The notes beneath the pieces were generated by a model, which did no database searches, was not told where the DNA came from, and worked only from the letters and a program-made list of their open reading frames with translations. This document shows positions 46,970-57,014 of a stretch of DNA of 64,000 nt, piece by piece. Position numbers and translations under genes: made by a program. Within the stretch, counting starts at the first letter, position 1; each line of letters opens with the position of its first letter. The stretch spans positions 37,223,124 to 37,287,123 of the forward strand of contig NW_022881603.1 in NCBI RefSeq assembly GCF_003369915.1, read 5' to 3'. Origin of the DNA: Drosophila miranda (taxonomy: Eukaryota > Arthropoda > Insecta > Diptera > Drosophilidae).

Positions 46970-47872
46970 GTGGTGAACGAAGCTGTCTTGGGGCATAATA
47001 CAGCAACCAATCACGCACAACATGTGCGGTGTGCTTTGGATCGTTGTCCTGTTGGAAGATCCAACTGCTTCCCAGGCTCAATGTATCCACCGATGTGCTC
47101 CAAAATTGGCGGAACACATCGAAAAGTGTTCAGGAGTCATTGTGTACCCAAAAACAATTGCCAATTTTTTGCACAGGATGGTTTCAAGAGCCGAGTTCCA
47201 CGAAAGAAACCATTGATTTCAGAAAAGAATCGGATTTTGCGCCTGGAATTCGCCAAAGCGCACTTAAATAAGGATCCAAACTTTTGGAAAAGCGTTTTAT
47301 TTACAGATGAAAGTAAATACAACATTTTCGGAAGTGATGGCCGTTCCAGAGTTTGGAGAAAGGCAAACACCGCTCTTGACCCTATAAACATAATACCCAC
47401 CGTCAAACATGGAGGTGGTAGTGTGTTGGTTTGGGGCGCTATGGCGTCGCCTGGAGTAGGTAATTTGGTGTTTGTGGAAGGGAATATGGATCGCTTCCAG
47501 TATAAGAAGATATTGGAAGAAAATTTGGAAACATCGGTGGATACATTGAGCCTGGGAAGCAGTTGGATCTTCCAACAGGACAACGATCCAAAGCACACCG
47601 CACATGTTGTGCGTGATTGGTTGCTGTATTATGCCCCAAGACAGCTTCGTTCACCACCCCAATCTCCAGACCTTAACCCAATCGAACATCTTTGGGACAT
47701 TTTAGAAAGATTGGTACGGAAGTATAACATCAGCAGTCGGGAAAGCCTCAAAACCGCCCTCATTCGAGCTTGGGCCGAAGTTCCGCCCACAACAACCGAA
47801 AATTTGGTGGCACCGATGCCCCGACGACTACAGGCTGTAATAGACGCCAATGGTGGACCAACCAAATATTAA
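46970..47872 (+). pseudogene. Tc1-type transposase, N-terminally deleted
   Basis: Open frame whose true transposase part begins near 47097. It contains the Tc1/mariner catalytic core: FTDESKYNIFGSDG (first Asp), WIFQQDNDPKHTA (second Asp) and SPDLNPIEHLWDILERLV (acidic third position). It ends NGGPTKY near the terminus, as Tc1 proteins usually do. The first part of the ORF (46970-47096) is antisense of the duplicated arm and is not transposase. The helix-turn-helix DNA-binding domains are absent, so the protein could not recognise its own ends. The same 3' end appears inverted at 47117 to 46755 (minus). Confidence 0.85.
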
Positions 47873-48135
47873 AAGTATAAAAAGTATTAATATTAAGATG
47901 ACTTTGAGACTATAATACAAAAGCATAGAGGCTGTATGTACACTTTTTTCCGTGAACATTTTATGTTTTTTCGTTGTAACTTTAGTATACATCATTTATG
48001 TTTAAGTTTTTTTTCTGAAATAATAATAACTTTAAGTGTCCTAAATAATGGCATACCAACTTTTTTAATTTTCATTGCGAAAACCCGAAATATTGAAAAA
48101 TCGGTGCTGTATGTTGACTTTTTTCCTTGACTGTA

Positions 48136-48456
48136 TAAACAATAACTCATATATTTGATTTCGCGTTGTGTGTAGTTCTCCTCTCCTCTCCTTTCTTTAA
48201 TATTCTTGGGCGAGAAAAGCGATTAAAAATACACCGACAACCGACAAGGCAGGCAGAGCGAGAACTGACAGGCGGCGGCGGCAGCGGCGAACCGACACCG
48301 ACAGAGAGGGGAGTGTGTGCGTGCGTGAGCGAGCAAGCGCAGCGTTGCCAGCAGCATTTATTTAGCTAACTTAACCGATGACATCGTAAATTCACGGAAA
48401 AGCAGGTAGGAAAAAAGCAATTAAGCATTGGCTTTCCATGGGGCAGAATCGGGGTA
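48136..48456 (+). promoter_or_regulatory. GC-rich promoter-like block, unit 5 end
   Basis: About 320 bp with a pyrimidine tract (CTCCTCTCCTCTCC), CpG- and GGC-rich sequence, and a good donor-like site (AGCAG/GTAGG near 48405). It looks like a housekeeping promoter with a 5' untranslated exon. An almost identical copy is at 61854-62174. Units 1 to 4 lack it because of a deletion from the Tc1 arm to AACCTTGG. Which gene it once served is unknown. Confidence 0.35.
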
Positions 48457-48653
48457 AACCTTGGCGTTTCAAACCGATTGAATGTATGTGGTTTTAACAG
48501 GAATTTAATTTTACAAAGTAGGGCGTGTGTTCTTGCTGCTGGCAATGCTCTTGCCGTGACGTTGTTTGTTTTAGTTTTTTTAACCCCAATAAACACACGC
48601 ACACACTTGTATTTATTCGGCGAATTTCGTGGGGTGTCTACTGCATTTATTAA
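48457..48653 (+). other. 5' flank of unit 6, before the gypsy A insertion
   Basis: The AACCTTGG-to-TTATTAA part of the host flank, interrupted by the family A element. No gene is seen. Confidence 0.55.
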
Positions 48654-49940
48654 TGTTACACTTGGCTTGTTTCCCAGAGGGCAATGACGGCTAGCTGTCG
48701 ACCCCAGGGCTGGGTAGTTCCCCTTGCCCACCAAATGTAGACAAAAAAGGAGACATACTACTTCTCGGGACATCAAAACTAACAACAACCTAACAACAAC
48801 AAAGAAAATCATAAACAGACGGCTATCAAGTGGGTGAAGCTTGGGTGTTATCACTTCGCGCGCCCGCCCTACCTGTGACCAAACACACCGTTCATTTTGG
48901 CCACCCTCTGCTGGAACGGTAACGGCTGGCCTAATGCATGGCTACGCCACGCGTCCTCCCTCTATTTTAAATTTAATGCATCATGCTTCAATATATATCC
49001 AAGCTTTAATAATCGTAAATTGACAATTTCATCTTTCTCATTAATAAATAGCTATACTCAAAATTATCACTAACCACTAAGAAACACCAAAACGTTCGAC
49101 ACAAAGGCAAACAAGGAAATAACTGCTGAAATTTCGTTCAACCAACAGGGATACCCTCACCCTCAAATAACATTTAATGTGGAACGGTGTTTGGAGTCCG
49201 GATTATGTTTTTTTCTTTAAGTTCAAACGACGCGGGCGATCGCTGGCCGTGGCCGGTCAGCCCTAAATTTATATAGGTCCGTTTATACGTGTGCGCGTGT
49301 GTGTGTGAATAGGGTTTCGGGGTTTTTACTTGGTGAATGAGACCAAACGTGTGGCCCGCACTGGAAGGCGATGCAACGATCGTGCGGTGTGGCTAGAATC
49401 GCCCTGGCAGCTAAATCGTCCTCTTTCACCCTCCCCCTTCACACGTCCCGCGCTACTTGGCTCACACACGCGCAACTGGAACGAACTCACTCAGGTTCCG
49501 TTGGGCAGTCTTCTGCTCTGCAGTCGACTTTCTCGAACTCCAGTGTCCCTCTCCAGGAAACCTTCAGGCCCGGTTCTGGTGGCTATATTCCTTGCCGGCT
49601 GTTAGTAAAATTTTCTGCATTACAACCTATTTTATCGCCCGCCTTTTCTGTACTCACTTCAAACTTTCTGTTTTAAGCACAAAATTTCAAATTTCGACGT
49701 TACTCCGTCCACGTTCCACGATTTCTATAATCCAATCCACGTTTTCTAATATTTTCACTCCTATTTATCCCTTTTTCCCTTACTAATACATATAACTAAT
49801 CCTATTCTCTTCCTTATATCCCCAGTGACGGCTCCAGCTCCCCCCGATGTCCCCATACACCATCGAGCCTCCCTGGACTTCCGCTGGATGGCGCGTCGCC
49901 CTCAGCCCTGGCCACCTATCGTTCAGGTGGGACTGGAACA
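48654..49940 (-). repeat. 3' LTR of gypsy family A copy 2 (internally deleted, 1287 bp)
   Basis: Lacks about 340 bp relative to the 5' LTR. The break follows CCTCACCC near 49160 and resumes at AAATAACATTTAATG. Confidence 0.85.
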
Positions 49941-49949
49941 CCACCACGA

Positions 49950-50033
49950 GTATGTCGTCAGTCCCAGGAGGGACAACATACGCGTGGGCATGCCCACCGG
50001 ATTCCGGAACACTATTGAGCACACGCCGGCGTG
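49950..50033 (-). promoter_or_regulatory. Cluster of dyad symmetries upstream of the family A 3' LTR
   Basis: Three dyads in 84 bp: GTATGT...ACATAC enclosing GTCCC...GGGAC (49950-49981), the perfect palindrome GTGGGCATGCCCAC (49984-49997) and CACGCCGGCGTG (50022-50033). They lie between pol and the 3' LTR and may form RNA structure. Only one copy of this region is in the window. Confidence 0.45.
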
Positions 50034-50050
50034 CCCTGCATTCTTCTGCC

Positions 50051-50065
50051 GCGCCCAACGTAGGC
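50051..50065 (-). promoter_or_regulatory. Conserved motif complementary to the primer-binding site, family A
   Basis: Element-sense GCCTACGTTGGGCGC, 110 bp from the 3' LTR, the same as family B at 27432-27446. Nine bases, GTTGGGCGC, pair with GCGCCCAAC of the copy 1 primer site. Confidence 0.55.
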
Positions 50066-50080
50066 CACACCCACAACTCA

Positions 50081-53000
50081 CTACATTCTCAGGTCTTTGG
50101 CGTGGTACACTCCTATGGGACGGCCGTTAAGGTCCTCCAGAGCATACGCGTTCTCTCCTACTGGCTTCACTACCCGGCATCGGATGAATTTGCGCGCGAA
50201 CTTGGCATTAAAGCCTTTTCCGAAGTCACTAAGGACAAAATTTCGGCGGAATACCTCTTGTCCCGGCCTCGCGTAAAACACCCGAGCTCGCTGGTTGTAT
50301 CTTACCCTACTACGCTCGTATGCCTGATGTAAACTAGCGCGAATCCTCTCTTGGATGAGTTGTCGCTTGTCCTGACCCTCCAGCAGCGATATGTCATGCT
50401 CGCCGATTGACCGCTGTCGCTTTGCCAGCTTGTAGCATGACCCATGCAAATACATTTGCTGCCCGAAGACTGCAAAGAATGGTGTTACGCCTGTTGCCTC
50501 GTGAACCGAGTTCCTAATAGCCAGTTCTATCTCCGGCAGATGCACATCCCAGTCCCGGTGATCGTCTTCCAGATACGCCCGAATCGCGCTGAGTACTGTG
50601 CGATTCACGCGTTCGGCTGCGTTACTCTGCGGAGAATACACTGGCGTCCTCATATGAGTGACTCCGAATGCATCGGTCATCTCCTTAAAAGTTTTCGAGA
50701 CGAACTGAGCCCCATTGTCCGAGTGAATCATCTCCGGCACTCCAAACTTGTAAAACACCTCGTGAACGAGGAATCTTACAACTTCCTTTGCTGTGGCCTT
50801 GGTCATGGTCTTTAGGAATGTGAACTTAGAGAACTGGTCAACTACAATAAATATCCTCGCCTGACCGTTCTTTGACCGCGGATATTTGCCCAAAAAATCA
50901 ATATAAAGTTTTTGGAACGGGCGCTCAGTGAACACTTCTTGCCCCATCCCGACCTGCATCCGATAATTCGGCGCTTTCGACTTCTTGCACACGGTGCACC
51001 GTCGGATATAATCCCGCACCTCTATCGCCATGTTCGGCCAGTAAAACTGCCTACGCAATAAGTGCAAGGTTTTCGCGATTCCTCCGTGCGCTGTCTTCTC
51101 TTCCGAATGTGCTTTGTCTATCAACGCGGCCGTCAGCGAACTCGGAACCCACAATTTCCAGACGGCGCCCTCCAGTTGATCATCCAATCGTTCAAAGCGC
51201 ATGCGATTGAATATCATGCCGTCAACAATCTGGAGATCAGGTAAGCGGTCTTGGTTCTCTGTTATTTCCTTCCTTAACTCCTGATATTCTCCAGACTCAA
51301 ACCGTTTCAAAACCCAGGATACTACTCGGATCCACTTCCAGCTCTTCAATACTGCGTGACAATGTATCTGCCACTACATTGTCCGCTCCTTTCCGGTGTT
51401 CTATGCCGAAATCGAAGGCCTGCAGTTGAAGGGACCAACGAGCTAAGCGACCATCCAGGTTCTTCATGGTCATGAGCCATTTGAGACTGGCGTGGTCAGC
51501 TATGACTGTAAACGGCATAAGCTCTACGTACGGACGGAACTTAAGGATCGCCATGAGGGCTGCCAGACACTCCTTCTCTGTCACCGAGTAGTTTTTTTGG
51601 TGGCAATTCAGTTTGGCAGAGAAAAACGCTATGGGCCTCTCGTTCTGCTCGTCATCCCTTTGGAAGAGTACGGCTCCTACTCCATAATGTGAGGCGTCGC
51701 ACTGTATGTAGAAGTGCCGCTTGAAATCCGCGTGTACCAGGACTGGTGCCGAGGTGAGTGCAGCTTTTAGCTCCCCCATGGCTCGTTTTGCCTCCTCCGT
51801 CAATTTAAACTTTCCATTTCCCGACTTTTTCAGGGCGTCTGTGAGCGGACCGGCCATCTCAGCATAGTTTTTCATAAAGCACCGGTACCAGCCCGCAGTT
51901 CCCAGGAAACTACGCAATTCTCGAACAGATCGCGGCTCGGGAATGCGCAAAATGGCCGACACACGATCCGGATCCATCTTTAGCGCTCCTCCTCCCACTA
52001 TAAATCCCAGGTATTTAATGTTTTTATAGCAAAAATTAGATTTGCTCAGCCCTATCGTTAAATTTGCTTCTCGTAGACGCTCGGCAACCTGTCGCAGAAT
52101 CTTCACGTGCGTTTGGAAGTCCTCAGCTATAATCAGCAAGTCGTCGAGATACGCAAAGACGTTTGAACGCATCTCAACCGGAATCACCTTATCGACCAGT
52201 CTACATAGGCGTTGTGCGGCGTTGCAGAGGCCAAAGGCATCATACGGAACTGGTACAGAGGCCGTCCCGGCACCAAAGCCAGCATTTTGTCCACCTCACC
52301 ACACACCACTTCCTGCATCGCTGGCGACAGCGGGTAATGTCGATACTTCACAGGCTCGGCCTTCTCCACCAACTGAATTTTGTGAGTCTCTCTCGACGTC
52401 CTCCCCAGGCCTACGGCTTCGAAAGTCAGAAACTCTGCCTTCACCTGATCCAAGGCTGCACTTTGCTCTTCTGACAACTCCCATTCTTCCTGCACTATCT
52501 CCTTCTCCGGGACTTCCACATAGTGAGCGACTTGATCACCCAGCACTTCTTCCACTAATCTGTGAGATGCCCCTACTGGACCTTCTCCCATCACCTCAGG
52601 AGCCAATGAGAATACCCGCCAAAAGTCTACCCCCAAGTAAATTTCCTGTTCCAAGAAAGGGCATACGAAAAACGTTAATCTTTTTACCTCTCCCTTGTAT
52701 TTCACCGGTAATTCTACTCGGCCAACGATTGCGCGATCTTCCCCATTCGCTACCTTCACTATAGAAGAATATCGACGAGCCTCCACGCCCAGCTTCTCCA
52801 GGAATTCCTGACCATTACACCCTAGCATGCTGTGTGTAGCGCCTGAATCCAACAGGCCTCGCACGGACTCGCCCATTATAGAGATTTCTGCGAAAACTCT
52901 CGGGTCTTTCTTGCACCAACGCTTTACTGAAGCAATCACCTGCCTCCTCATAGCTCGCCTTTGCTTCAAACGGGATCTCGCCTTTCTCACCCGCACCGAC

Positions 53001-53134
53001 AGTGCTCGTATACCATCCACTCGTAGTTCAGAAAATATTCTATTTCTGGTTTCTAAATGATTTCTTAAGCGCTCTTCATATGATAAGTTCCTTAACCTAG
53101 CATGCAATTTACGTCTATCTAATTCATTTTTATT
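50081..53134 (-). pseudogene. pol: Gypsy family A pol, frameshifted and internally deleted
   Basis: Three open pieces: 53149 to 52184 (protease with LLDSGATHS, RT start), 52187 to 51297 (RT from YLDD, RNase H with QCDASHYGVGAV) and 51349 to 50081 (integrase zinc finger and SDNGAQF core). Compared with family B pol, about 84 residues are missing in frame between KMLAL and PGRPLYQF, including the first catalytic Asp of RT (VDLKFAFWQ region). Frameshifts follow near 52190 and 51320. It cannot make an active polymerase. The N-terminus is cut from gag by the DINE-1. Confidence 0.85.
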
Positions 53135-54274
53135 ATACCCGATACTCAAAATGAGTATTGGGGTATATTAGATTTGTGGTAAAAGTGGATGTGTGTAACG
53201 TCCAGAAGGAATCGTTTCCGATCACATAAAGTATATATATTCTTGATCAGCATCAATAGCCGAGTCGATTGAGCCCTGTCTGTCTGTCCGTCTGTCCGTC
53301 CGTCCGTCCGTCCGTCCGTCCGTCCGTCCGTCCGTCCGTCTGTCCGTCCCCTTCAGCGCCTAGTGCTCAAAGACTATAAGAGCTAGAGCAACGATGTTTT
53401 GGATCCAGACTTCTGTGATATGTCACTGCTATAAAAATATTTCAAAACTTCGCCCCGCCCACTTCCGCCCCCACAAAGGACGAAAATCTGTGGCATCCAC
53501 ATTTTTAAAGATACGATAAAACCAAAAACGCAGAATCGGTGAGGATGACCATATCTTCTACAGTGCAAAATCTGAACTAGATCGTATAATGATTATAGCC
53601 AGAATCAAGAAAACAATTTCGTTCTTTCTCGCTCTGTCTCTCTCTAACACACAGGTTTCATGGTCGGTTTTGTCAATTGCAAAATATGAGTTCAAGGATC
53701 TCAGAACCTATAAGAGCCAGAGCAACCAAATTTGGTATCCACACTCCTGTGATATCGATAGTTGACCGTTTCGTGTCCAAATTTCGCCACACCCCCTTCC
53801 GCCCCCGCAAAGGACGAAAATCTGGGGCATCCACAAATCTCAGAGACTATTAAGGCTAGAGTAACCAAATTTGGTATCCGCACTTCTGTTAGATCTCACT
53901 ATAAAACGTATATCTCAGAGTTTCGCCCCACCCCCTTCCGCCCCCACAAAAGACGAAAATCTGTTGCATCCACAATATTGCACATTCGAGAAAACTAAAA
54001 ACGCAGAATCATAGATAATGACCATATCTATCAGATTGCTGAATCTGGATCAGATCGGATCATTTTTGTAGCCAAAAGCAAGAAATCAATTTTCAGTGGC
54101 TACGCAGCGCCCGACGTCACGCTCAGACTGATTTTCTGTCTCTCTCGCACGCACTCTTTGTCGTGTCGTTTAATATTAGCGGCGTCTGCCGGAGGAGAGT
54201 TATACTGACTTAGTATCGGGTATAACCGTAGAGTTGCGGTGTCCGCAGCAACTCACAACGTTCCCCCTCGTTTT
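53135..54274 (+). mobile_element. DINE-1 (Helentron-type) element nested in gypsy family A
   Basis: About 1.14 kb from TATACCCGATACTC to CCCCCTCGTTTT, inserted in a T-rich stretch that is uninterrupted in copy 1 (near 214). It has the subterminal short inverted repeat, the core, the GTCY microsatellite and the 3' hairpin. The plus strand is opposite to the host element. Insertion between T residues without target duplication agrees with Helentron behaviour. Confidence 0.88.
53277..53349. repeat. GTCY microsatellite in nested DINE-1
   Basis: A longer and purer GTCC run than in the unit 5 pair, which suggests independent expansion. Confidence 0.85.
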
Positions 54275-55827
54275 CTTCTACTTTCTCTGCGCAGGACCTT
54301 CTGTGAGCGTGAACCCCTCTTCACGTTTCCCGCGCAATTCGGACAGGTTGGACAATATGCATCGGGCTTTCCACACCGGTAGCAGAAAATTCGCCTCTCC
54401 GATGCCATACAGTCCCTAAAGCCATGATCGGTCTGCCCGCAGTTCCAGCAAATCAACTTCTGTGGAACACGCTGTGTCACTTGCGCTTCCTCAATGACCT
54501 CTGCCTCTTCATCGCTAATCGACCGATCCTGCGCGACCTCGCTGACGTTCGCATTCGGCCCGCGACCATAGTTTGTGGCTTTGGGTGCTCCTCGCCACGA
54601 AGATCGAGCCTTCCTCTTCAGATGTGCCTCTATTTCCACGCACTCATCCCGCAGTTGGTCTAAGGAATAAACCCGTAAGCCGTAGACGAAACTCGCTATC
54701 TCATCTGTGAGTGCCTTTTTGACGATTTTTACCATCTCCTTTTCAGGTGGTGGCATCTCCAACCTCGACGCGAGCTTTCTCATGACATGGAAAAAGTCTT
54801 CCACACTCTCGTTTGACCGCTGCATTCTTTCTCGCAGTTCTCTCATGCGGTCGAACTCGGACGCCGTGCCTCGGAAACGAGCAATTAAATCGCCCCTTAG
54901 TTCCTGCCAAACACCACCGCCATGATCACGGATGTACTGCCAGTACCATTCCCGCGCGTTTCCTGTAACCAGGTGATGAAATCCCTTTACAACTTCATCC
55001 CACGGACAGCGGCATTGGGCTTGTAGGAATTCAATTCGGAACACAAAATCCTCGACTGTCATTTTGTTGCTGTCTCCGTCGAACGTCACGTCCCATTTTT
55101 CGACTCGGCCCCACCGTGGCCAAGGTCTATAACCCGGGGGATTTGGATGCGGATCTTCTCGAGGAATCCCACCAGCTCTCCTACCCTCGCCACGACCCTG
55201 ACCCGAGTGTCTGAGTGCTATCGGGTTTCGCCAATTTCGCGCTTGATGCCCACCCCGTTGATGCTGCTCACTGGATGCGGTCGGTCCTACTCCTGAAGAC
55301 GGTTCCGGACCAATACCACCTCGCCCCGAGCGAGCCAAAAATGGTTTTGGTGGCGGAATCGGCGCATCAGTCGTGCTAGACGGCTTCCTTTTCGGGATTG
55401 CTCCTCGATACTCCTGCTCGTGGTGCACCTCCTCCCGCTGCGGTTCCTTCTGCTGCTGCAGCTGTCTAACCGGCTGGAGTACCTCGTTGAGTTGGTGCAT
55501 CATCTCGATAAACCCCTTACGCAACTCCTCCTGCAACACCCGACTAATCGAGTCAGTGTTCGCTGCCCTGTGTGTCGCATGAGCCTGAGCGAACGATACG
55601 TTGACTGCTGATGCCAGTTCGGAAGCAAGCGTGGGTGTAGGATCGGACATTAGCCATTCTTCTGACCTGGCCTGGACCGGTGTTCTTGGCAACCCACCCA
55701 CAGCTCCAAGTTCCTCCCGATCTTGATCAAACATCGCCCCTGACACTTCTCCTATCTGGTCCACTGTTTTGTTTACGCGTGATCGCGTATGATATTGTCG
55801 ACTACCCCCTTCTTGTGGCATCTGCAC
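54253..55827 (-). CDS. gag: Gypsy family A gag (524 residues, tail from DINE-1)
   Basis: Open from ATG 55827. Same layout as copy 1: Gln/Pro-rich start, WGRVEKWDVTFDG, capsid-like helical region, then zinc knuckles CWNCGQTDHGFRDC and one with CYRCGKP and CPNC. About 20 bases present near 260-280 of copy 1 are missing after the second knuckle, and the final residues and stop are supplied by the inserted DINE-1. Because the insertion separates gag from pol, normal frameshift expression of pol is lost. Confidence 0.8.
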   Translation of the reverse strand: MQMPQEGGSRQYHTRSRVNKTVDQIGEVSGAMFDQDREELGAVGGLPRTPVQARSEEWLMSDPTPTLASELASAVNVSFAQAHATHRAANTDSISRVLQEELRKGFIEMMHQLNEVLQPVRQLQQQKEPQREEVHHEQEYRGAIPKRKPSSTTDAPIPPPKPFLARSGRGGIGPEPSSGVGPTASSEQHQRGGHQARNWRNPIALRHSGQGRGEGRRAGGIPREDPHPNPPGYRPWPRWGRVEKWDVTFDGDSNKMTVEDFVFRIEFLQAQCRCPWDEVVKGFHHLVTGNAREWYWQYIRDHGGGVWQELRGDLIARFRGTASEFDRMRELRERMQRSNESVEDFFHVMRKLASRLEMPPPEKEMVKIVKKALTDEIASFVYGLRVYSLDQLRDECVEIEAHLKRKARSSWRGAPKATNYGRGPNANVSEVAQDRSISDEEAEVIEEAQVTQRVPQKLICWNCGQTDHGFRDCMASERRIFCYRCGKPDAYCPTCPNCAGNVKRGSRSQKVLRRESRRKRGGTL

Positions 55828-57000
55828 CGAGCAACACCAATATTACAAAAAAAAAAGGGAAACTCCTAAACTAAGATAATATATATAAATAAAGAAATAA
55901 ATACCCAAAGAAATACTTAGTTAGAATAAATAACACCACGCTTCGGACCAATAAATACTCCGATAAATAAATAAATAAATACCGATATAAATATTGCGCC
56001 AAACTAGCGCCGTTAACGAGATATATGCAATTAAATATTTGAATAAATAAATAATAACATACATGTATATTCGATCGACACCTAAGACACTCAAACTTCA
56101 AACACATTCAACACAACACAAAAACTAACAACAAAAATTCCTAACAGTTCTTCTTCTTCTTACAAGATTCATTAAGAGGGGGACACGTGACTAGCCGGGA
56201 CCAGTAACCACTCCAGTTTCTGCGCTCCACTTGACAGTCGCCCTACGGATATCCTACAATTACGAACACCACCTTTGTGTGGCCTGTCATCTACTCTAGT
56301 CATCGCTCTAAGCGATGGCCGATAAACGAGAAGCCTCACGGCGCATGAGCTCACTTTGCTTGTGATTTGTTCCTGTCATCCATCATACCGATCTGCCATG
56401 ACAACAGATGCATCGCGGGTTGTCTTTACGACTCCCGGGCCACCTACTCTTCACCACCTCTCGGCAGACAGACAACAGGTTCAAAAACACGAAAGCGGAT
56501 TTGTTTTAAACAAACAGGTGCGAAACTACAATGAACATTTACCTACATGACTTACTCTAACTTATTCCAATATCACATTCCATCACAGATTTATTCGCTA
56601 TCACAGTCCACCAGGCAATGTGTCCGTCGCAAACTCCCTGTCCATTTTTTTGTTGAACGGCAGTGACTTACGTTCACTTGCGACATCGAATAGCGACAAA
56701 ATGTTCAACTGTAATTCGTAAGTCCCTATCACATATTTTATATATCCGTTAACTGCCTCCGTCTATCCATCCCTAGCATCAATCACCCCGCGCCATTAAG
56801 GACCAGCTTTACGCTCAACTTAAGCCTGCAGCAGCGACTTCTGCCGGGACAGCTAAACTGCACTTCGCGAGCTGTCGTCTTCTCCACAACATTTTTTTTT
56901 TTTTTTTCATTCCCCGCATCTGCCTTTACCAGCCCGAGTGACATTTGTTGTAATACCACCCGAACCTGCGTCAGTCCAGATGCATGCGAACTCGAAAATA
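55828..57000 (-). other. Leader of gypsy family A copy 2
   Basis: Non-coding counterpart of 1761-2931 with a T-tract near 56890-56907. No gene is supported. Confidence 0.6.
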
Positions 57001-57012
57001 ATTTGGGCGCCA
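57001..57012 (-). promoter_or_regulatory. Primer-binding site of gypsy family A copy 2
   Basis: Minus-strand TGGCGCCCAAAT two bases from the 5' LTR. It differs from copy 1 (TGGCGCCCAACTT) by C to A at position 11. Confidence 0.7.
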
Positions 57013-57014
57013 TT

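Larger units (their letters stand above)
46273..48133. mobile_element. Foldback Tc1-type element with duplicated 3' half
   Basis: Bounded by TA on both sides and by CAGTCAAGG...CCTTGACTG. The right arm (47531-48133, 603 bp) carries the 3' half of a Tc1-like element. The left arm (46273-47096) is its inverted copy, 603 bp once the later insertion and its duplication (221 bp) are removed. Only 47097-47530 is single copy. The normal 5' end with the DNA-binding domain is missing. This is therefore a hairpin-like derivative in which one half was replaced by an inverted copy of the other. Confidence 0.9.
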
